From contig JAUCBJ010002813.1 of assembly GCA_032718475.1 (NCBI GenBank), forward strand, positions 1 through 35,954: DNA of 35,954 nt, written 5' to 3'. Of this stretch, positions 31,290 to 35,954 are shown piece after piece. Source of the stretch: Nemertoderma westbladi. Taxonomy: Eukaryota > Xenacoelomorpha > Nemertodermatida > Nemertodermatidae. The notes under the pieces were generated by a model. The model had not been told where the DNA came from, made no database searches, and saw only the letters and a list, made by a program, of their open reading frames with translations. The translations under genes and the position numbers were made by a program. Position 1 is the stretch's first letter. Each line of letters starts with the position of its first letter.

Positions 31290-32110
31290 ACACCATAACC
31301 CTTAATACAACAACCATTTTTAGGGGGTCGGAGCCCCCCCCCCCCCCCCCCCTCCCTAATTTTTTTCAAATTTCAATAAAATTCTACGAATTTTGGTATG
31401 ATGATTGATCGACACCTTTTCTTACTGGTGCCCTGACCGGATTTTTTAATTTATGAGCTATTTCGATACAACAAGCCGTTAAAAATCGTCTATTTCGCAA
31501 TATTTAGCCATCTCCGTCGGATTTATTTTTCGTCTTTGGAATGAAATCTAGATATCATTAGAACCGCCTTCATCTGCAGATTCCGAATATGAAACCCGTT
31601 GTAAATTTCACCAAGAATTTCCGGAGATATTATCAAAATACTAAGGTGTCAATTTTGTGACGTAAATCGCTATAATTCTAATGTTTTTTTATTCAATTCT
31701 AGAATATTAATTATGGATAATGAAAAAACAAGATGGAGAGTTTTAAACGCTCAGCTAAATAATAATTAATATTCTAGAATAAAGACAACAAAACATCAGA
31801 ATTATAGCAATTTACGTCTCTAAATTCTAAACAGACGAAGGTGGTTCTAATGATATCTAGATTATATACATTTCAAAGACGTAAAATAAAGTCTACGGAG
31901 GTGGTTAAACATTGCTAAATAGACATTTTTTAAGGGATTGTTCTATGGAAATAACTGAGAAATTAAAAAATCCGGCCAGGCCACCAGTAAGAAAAGGTGT
32001 CGATCTATCATCATATCGAATTTCGTAGCATTTTATTGAAATTTGAAAAAAATTAGGGGGGGGGGGCTCCGACCCCCTAAAAATTGTTGTTGTATTAAGG
32101 GTTATGTGTA
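31290..32110. mobile_element. Large palindromic foldback element, about 0.82 kb
   Basis: Nearly the whole segment is an inverted repeat. CATAACCCTTAATACAAC (from 31294) is mirrored by GTTGTATTAAGGGTTATG (to 32106). The match runs inward through GGGGGTCGGAGCCCC, ATCGACACCTTTTCTTACTG, TCTAGATATCATTAGAACC and CGCTATAATTCTAATG to a centre near 31730. The right arm lacks about 80 bases present in the left. The poly-C/G runs at about 31336 and 32056 are in equivalent places. I found no coding frame and no sure target duplication. Confidence 0.85.
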
Positions 32111-32361
32111 TCCCGACAAAGGTGGCTATATATACAAGTGGCGACACAGGTGCTGACAGAGTGCCGATACAAGTGCCTACAAGTGTCGACACAGGGGCCT
32201 CATATCTGACTCCACTGCGACACCCACCCTGTGGAACGGCAAACCAGGGTGTGGTATTTGCCCCGAGAGCTGACTCGGCAAAAAAGCACCACAGTAGTAA
32301 TGGTTACCCCTTTTCGGCGACAGTTGGACCTACTTCGCACCTTGGGTGTTAAGTAGGTCAT

Positions 32362-32425
32362 TAATTAATTAAACAATTAATTAATTGGTCGATTAAACAA
32401 TTAATTAATTGTTTAATCAATCGAT
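32362..32425. repeat. AT-rich inverted repeat
   Basis: TTAATTAATTAAACAATTAATTAATTG is repeated and mirrored around 32395 and can fold into a hairpin. No function is evident. Confidence 0.5.
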
Positions 32426-32595
32426 TTGTATCAAATAATGTTGCCAAAGGAAATTTAATTTGACACAAATCAATCAGATAGGGACGCGAGATGAATAAAT
32501 TGTACTACAGCAAACGAAATATACAATACAATAGGCACTGTGCAATACAATATACAATACATTTGTATTATTTTTGCCATACAGTAGGTAAAGGT

Positions 32596-32706
32596 AGAAT
32601 TAAATATAAACATGCGAGCGGGGCCCAAAACATAAATTACCCTCACTCGAAAATAAAGTGGACCAGTTTGGCCCTGAGTCATCCCTCAATAATCTGCGGT
32701 CGTTGC
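32596..32706 (+). repeat. Direct repeat, copy 1
   Basis: About 110 bases with the core GGGGCCCAAAACATAAATTA, then AGTTTGGCCCTGAGTCATCC. It matches 33331-33440 with few differences in the same orientation. The GTSF1-like gene lies between the two copies. Confidence 0.85.
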
Positions 32707-32805
32707 ATTAGCTCAACAACAAAGGCAATACCCAAACACCATGTCTCAAATTAACCCCAACCTTCTCTATACTAGTTACTGTAGTTTTTCTCGCGCATAC
32801 CAACT

Positions 32806-33120
32806 TCAATCCCACACCTCTTCTCCCCACGCCATCGAACATTCTCCTTTCTTCTCTACCTTTTTTTCTTTTTTCTCTTCTTTTTTCTCCTCTTTTATTT
32901 TCTGAAAAATTGAGTTCCTGTTCCTATATTCGCAATACCGCAGATGGTGGTCCTTTTCAGCTTCTCTGAAACTGTGTGCGGCTTCGAAAGGACACTGAAC
33001 CATTTTTTCGCTGGGAAAGTTCTTACGACATTTTCTTAAATGGTTGACATATTTTTCTGAATGAATTCGGTGTGTGGCATCATACGGACATATAAAATAT
33101 TCCATAGTAACAAAAGACAA
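32806..33120 (-). CDS. GTSF1-like double CHHC zinc-finger protein
   Basis: A 104-residue intronless frame; M6 is a likely alternative start. It has two U11-48K-type CHHC fingers: C-x5-H-x9-H-x3-C at about residues 11-31 (CPYDATH...HLRKC), and a second one at about residues 43-63 (CPFEAAH...HHLRYC). Two such fingers near the N-terminus and a short tail are the layout of GTSF1/Asterix proteins. In the family the fingers bind RNA and the tail binds PIWI proteins, so they act in piRNA silencing of transposons. Here the tail is a Lys/Glu stretch ending in MAWGEEVWD, with two Trp beside acidic residues, resembling the aromatic-acidic PIWI-binding tail. U11-48K and TRM13 also carry CHHC fingers but are much longer. 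It lies between two direct repeats, which may mark a duplication or retrocopy. Confidence 0.8.
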   Translation of the reverse strand: MSFVTMEYFICPYDATHRIHSEKYVNHLRKCRKNFPSEKMVQCPFEAAHSFREAEKDHHLRYCEYRNRNSIFQKIKEEKKEEKKEKKVEKKGECSMAWGEEVWD

Positions 33121-33330
33121 AAGACAAAAGACAATTTATTTAGATTTACTTTTTAAAAAAAAAACTTTGAAAAACCTCGCTTAATAATTTTTAGAGATAA
33201 TGATCTAACTTTACATGGTTTTATTTATATAGAAAGGTCCACCTTAACATTTCAAACAGAACCATAGTTTTTGGTATGGCATGCGTGAAGGATTAAGCAT
33301 CCCACGGAATCCCACGTTGAGTTATACTCT

Positions 33331-33440
33331 AGAATGAAATATAAAGACACAATCGGGGCCCAAAACATAAATTACCCTCACTCGAAAATAAAGTGGCCCA
33401 GTTTGGCCCTGAGTCATCCCTCAATAATCTGTGGCTGTTG
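33331..33440 (+). repeat. Direct repeat, copy 2
   Basis: Same sequence as 32596-32706, starting AGAATGAAATATAAA, with the GGGGCCCAAAACATAAATTA core. It sits just upstream of the GTSF1-like gene in its reading direction, 735 bp from copy 1. Confidence 0.85.
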
Positions 33441-34157
33441 GGCTCTTATTAACCGTAGCATGACTAATCCAAACATCGAATCCTATACTGTATGTCAACG
33501 CGTGAATGGGACCTGCCACAGAGTTTAAATTATTCAAACCTATAGCTTCGTTATTACATCAATTCGTCCGAGAAATTATAATAAACATCTGCTCTTGCAA
33601 TAGTTTGCATTCTTTCGCATTGTATTGCGAAGCAGTCCACGCGCGTTTGACCGCACATAATTAAATAAGGCCCTCTTTTAATACATAAGTTATATACAGT
33701 TTATCTTAAATTTATTGATTTTGTTTTTATTTACAACCCTAATTGTTCTACCGTATTATAATTTATGTTTTATTATAACAAGCTATACCCTGTTAATCTT
33801 TATTAATTTTATTTGTACTGAGGTTTTCGAGGGTGCTGTTTCCAATGGTCCTACTCTCAAAACGATGTAACCTACTGTATAATTAATTACTTAAGTCTGC
33901 GAGGTATGCGTAAGTAACAAATCTCGTTTACCAGTTTTCCTTAAAAACTATGAAGCTATATTGCTTAAGAGTTCTGAGGGGCGAGCCATGAGGCAAGGTG
34001 TTTGATACTTTTTAGATATATTATTACTTAATTTTGACCCCCCCCCCCAGTCCATTAATTTGCATACCCATTCTGATGCAGCAGCCCATTCATTACACAC
34101 ACTTTTCTCCAGCACACTCCCTGCTTCTCAATTCACCCCATTTCCCATCCTAACTAA
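33441..34157. other. Unassigned AT-rich interval
   Basis: I see no gene or repeat, apart from a C-run at 34038-34049. Confidence 0.5.
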
Positions 34158-34563
34158 CCCACAGCCACAACCACAACCACAGCCACACCCACAACCACAG
34201 CCACAGCCACAACCACAACCACAGCTACAGCCACAGCCACAGCCACGGCCACAGCCACAGCCACAGCCACAACCACAGCCACAACCACAACCACAGCCAC
34301 AGCCACAGCCACAACCACAGCCACAGCCACAACCACAGCCACAGCCACAACCACAGCCACAACCACAGCCACAACCACAGCCACAGCCACAGCCACAACC
34401 ACAGCCACAGCCACAGCCACAACCACAGCCACAACCACAGCCACAGCCACAGCCACAGCCACAACCACAGCCACAGCCACAACCACAGCCACAGCCACAG
34501 CCACAGCCACAGCCACAACCACAGCCACAACCACAGCCACAACCACAGCCACAGCCACAGCCA
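34158..34563. repeat. (CCACAG/CCACAA)n hexanucleotide satellite
   Basis: About 67 hexamers alternate irregularly between CCACAG and CCACAA, with rare CCACCC, CTACAG, CCACGG and CCACTG. Read on the plus strand it encodes Pro-Gln repeats from an ATG at 34060, and the minus strand is open in all frames. That openness follows from the repeat and does not show a gene. Confidence 0.93.
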
Positions 34564-34620
34564 CTGCCACCACTTCTCCCCACAGGAGAATATTTGTTTA
34601 TCTGTTGTCAAAATGTTTAA

Positions 34621-34901
34621 CTAATTTGATGTTTTGGTTACTCATTCATTATGCATTTAAAATAGGATCAGACAGGACTGATCATTTATAGTGGTTTATA
34701 ATATATAATATATATTAGACCATTACACAAATTAAAATTACAAATACAAATACCCACCACCACACAAAACGACTCAGAACTCAGGATCAAGTTGACTTTA
34801 TTTGTTTAATTAAGATTTGCATATTATTATGAAATTACATAATTAATACGACTAAATATAATAAATATTTCAAACATATACAATATTTCAGTTATAATTA
34901 A
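34621..34901. other. Unassigned AT-rich interval
   Basis: Nothing recognisable; short TATAATATATAATATATATT stretch near 34698. Confidence 0.5.
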
Positions 34902-35198
34902 TGTCTCGCACTAACTGTACGACTGTTACTGTTCATAATCCTAGGTCGATATACAACAGTTGCTGGAGATATAACTTTTCCATTCCCAACTCTGATTTTC
35001 TGTCCATTTTCATTGTCATTCTCCTCTGATGCTTCCTCACTGTCATCGTCTGCACTGTCTCGCACTAACTGTACGACTGTTCATACTCCTAGGTCGTAAT
35101 ACAACAGTTACTGGAGATATAACTTTTCCATTCCCTACTCTGATTTTCTGTCCATTTTCATTGTCATTCTCCTCTGATGCTTCCTCACTGTCATCGCT
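34902..35198 (-). repeat. 154-bp tandem duplication of a gene's 3' end
   Basis: TGTCTCGCACTAACTGTACG at 34902 recurs at 35056 and the copies match to the CTGTCATCG blocks near 35049 and 35199. On the minus strand both encode the C-terminal part of the acidic protein at 35043-35771, so that coding end was duplicated. Confidence 0.9.
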
Positions 35199-35771
35199 AC
35201 TCTCCTCCGATTCATCCTCATCACTCTCATTTCCATCATTATCACTCTCCTTATGCGAATGTTTCTGCATTTCATTCAATTGTCTAATTATTTTCTGCAA
35301 TTTATTTTTATTTCCTAATTCATGTCTTAATATCTCCTCATTATCTGAGTTATTCTCCTCCCCACTTTCATGTTCCTCGACTTCTTTCTCGCTCTCATTT
35401 TCTTCACCACCACTCTCATTTTCTTCTTTCTCTATCTCACTCTCCGTTTCATCATTCTCAACCTTTTCACTTTCCTCTGATTTATCATCTTCCTCACTCT
35501 CACCGTCCTTTTCACTATGTGGCTGTTTCTGTATATTTTTCAAAATATTCATGATTTTCTCGAATTTATGTTTCATCATTTGTTTAATCTCTAGAAAATC
35601 ACTCTCAACTCTCTTTTTGTTCTCTTCTTCACTAAAAATATCATCATTATTTTTTAATTTCTTTGGGGAAGGTTCCACTACACCTTCCTTTCTATGTATA
35701 CTCATATGGCGGGATATACTGTCTCGTCTCATTTCTTTATCACAAACCATGCATTTTTCATAACTAGGCAT
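35043..35771 (-). CDS. Acidic protein with one C2H2-type finger, unknown function
   Basis: A 242-residue intronless frame. Residues 7-27 form a zinc-finger-like motif, CMVCDKEMRRDSISRHMSIH (C-x2-C, then H-x3-H). Short basic and helical parts follow. Residues about 80-210 are a long run of Glu, Ser, Asp and Lys, interrupted by a helical segment near 145-170. The tail after the acidic region is KIRVGNGKVISPVTVVLRPR, which looks conserved. The annotated end (SARQCRR) is created by the duplication junction at about 35050; the other copy would give a tail ending SARH. Single fingers of the form CxxC..MRRDxxxRHxxxH occur in repeat-associated invertebrate proteins, but I cannot name the family. A nuclear location is an inference from the finger. 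Confidence 0.6.
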   Translation of the reverse strand: MPSYEKCMVCDKEMRRDSISRHMSIHRKEGVVEPSPKKLKNNDDIFSEEENKKRVESDFLEIKQMMKHKFEKIMNILKNIQKQPHSEKDGESEEDDKSEESEKVENDETESEIEKEENESGGEENESEKEVEEHESGEENNSDNEEILRHELGNKNKLQKIIRQLNEMQKHSHKESDNDGNESDEDESEESSDDSEEASEENDNENGQKIRVGNGKVISPVTVVLRPRSMNSRTVSARQCRR

Positions 35772-35954
35772 TATATAGCAATGTCAATTGATATTATTCA
35801 ATTTTCGTTAAATGATTTTACAAAATTTTAAATAAATAAAACTTTTATTAAAATAAATAAAACTTTTAAAAATGAAAATTAGAGAATGAATGGGAATGCA
35901 GTGAATGGGGGCTATTATAGAGGGAGGCTAGAATGGAGTTGTGAAAAAGAATAA

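Noticed and set aside
32104-32352. 82-residue plus-strand frame after the large palindrome
   Set aside because: It has no recognisable domain and partly overlaps the end of the foldback element; the sequence looks like repeat debris.
34060-34620. Long Pro-Gln open frame on the plus strand and Ala/Val, Leu/Trp and Gly/Cys frames on the minus strand
   Set aside because: They are produced by the CCACAG/CCACAA repeat, which has no stop in most frames; there is no other evidence for a gene.
35029-35763. Ser/Leu/Phe-rich plus-strand frame of 244 residues
   Set aside because: It is the mirror of the Glu/Ser-rich minus-strand gene, whose C2H2 finger and ATG support the minus strand.

Overview
This window is AT-rich animal DNA. 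It has spliced genes with GT-AG introns, an intronless SLC6 transporter gene, a GTSF1-like piRNA-pathway gene and a dense load of animal-type transposons: BEL/Pao, LINE, piggyBac-like, Merlin, a tRNA-derived SINE and foldback elements. There are no bacterial operons and no CRISPR. An invertebrate is the best guess; I cannot name the species.

Layout. 1-858: unassigned DNA. 864-16774: a very long (15.9 kb) BEL/Pao LTR retrotransposon with ~1.17 kb LTRs and a 5-bp target duplication CCCCT. Its gag-pol is broken by stops and frameshifts. It carries two extra reading frames, ORF1 (intact, coiled coil) and ORF3 (decayed), that I cannot assign. 16780-19340: repeat debris, including a LINE fossil split at TTAA by a 1.48 kb piggyBac-like non-autonomous element that contains a ~163-bp tandem repeat. 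19595-24992 (minus): the C-terminal half of a mitochondrial ABCB7/Atm1-type ABC transporter in four exons. 26450-28615 (minus): an intronless SLC6-family transporter with unusual residues at two normally invariant positions. 28780-32110: four or five nested or adjacent DNA transposons and a SINE. 32806-33120 (minus): a GTSF1-like double CHHC zinc-finger protein between two ~110-bp direct repeats. 34158-34563: a hexanucleotide satellite. 35043-35771 (minus): an acidic C2H2-finger protein of unknown function with a duplicated 3' end.

The most striking observation is in the ABCB7 gene. Two different minisatellites sit exactly on two exon-intron boundaries. A 60-bp unit repeated about 16 times carries a copied 5' splice donor in each unit. 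A 30-bp unit repeated 12 times carries a copied 3' splice acceptor plus the first coding bases of the last exon. The acceptor array stays open in the ABC reading frame, so choice of acceptor could add multiples of ten residues. Use of a later donor would hit a stop codon.
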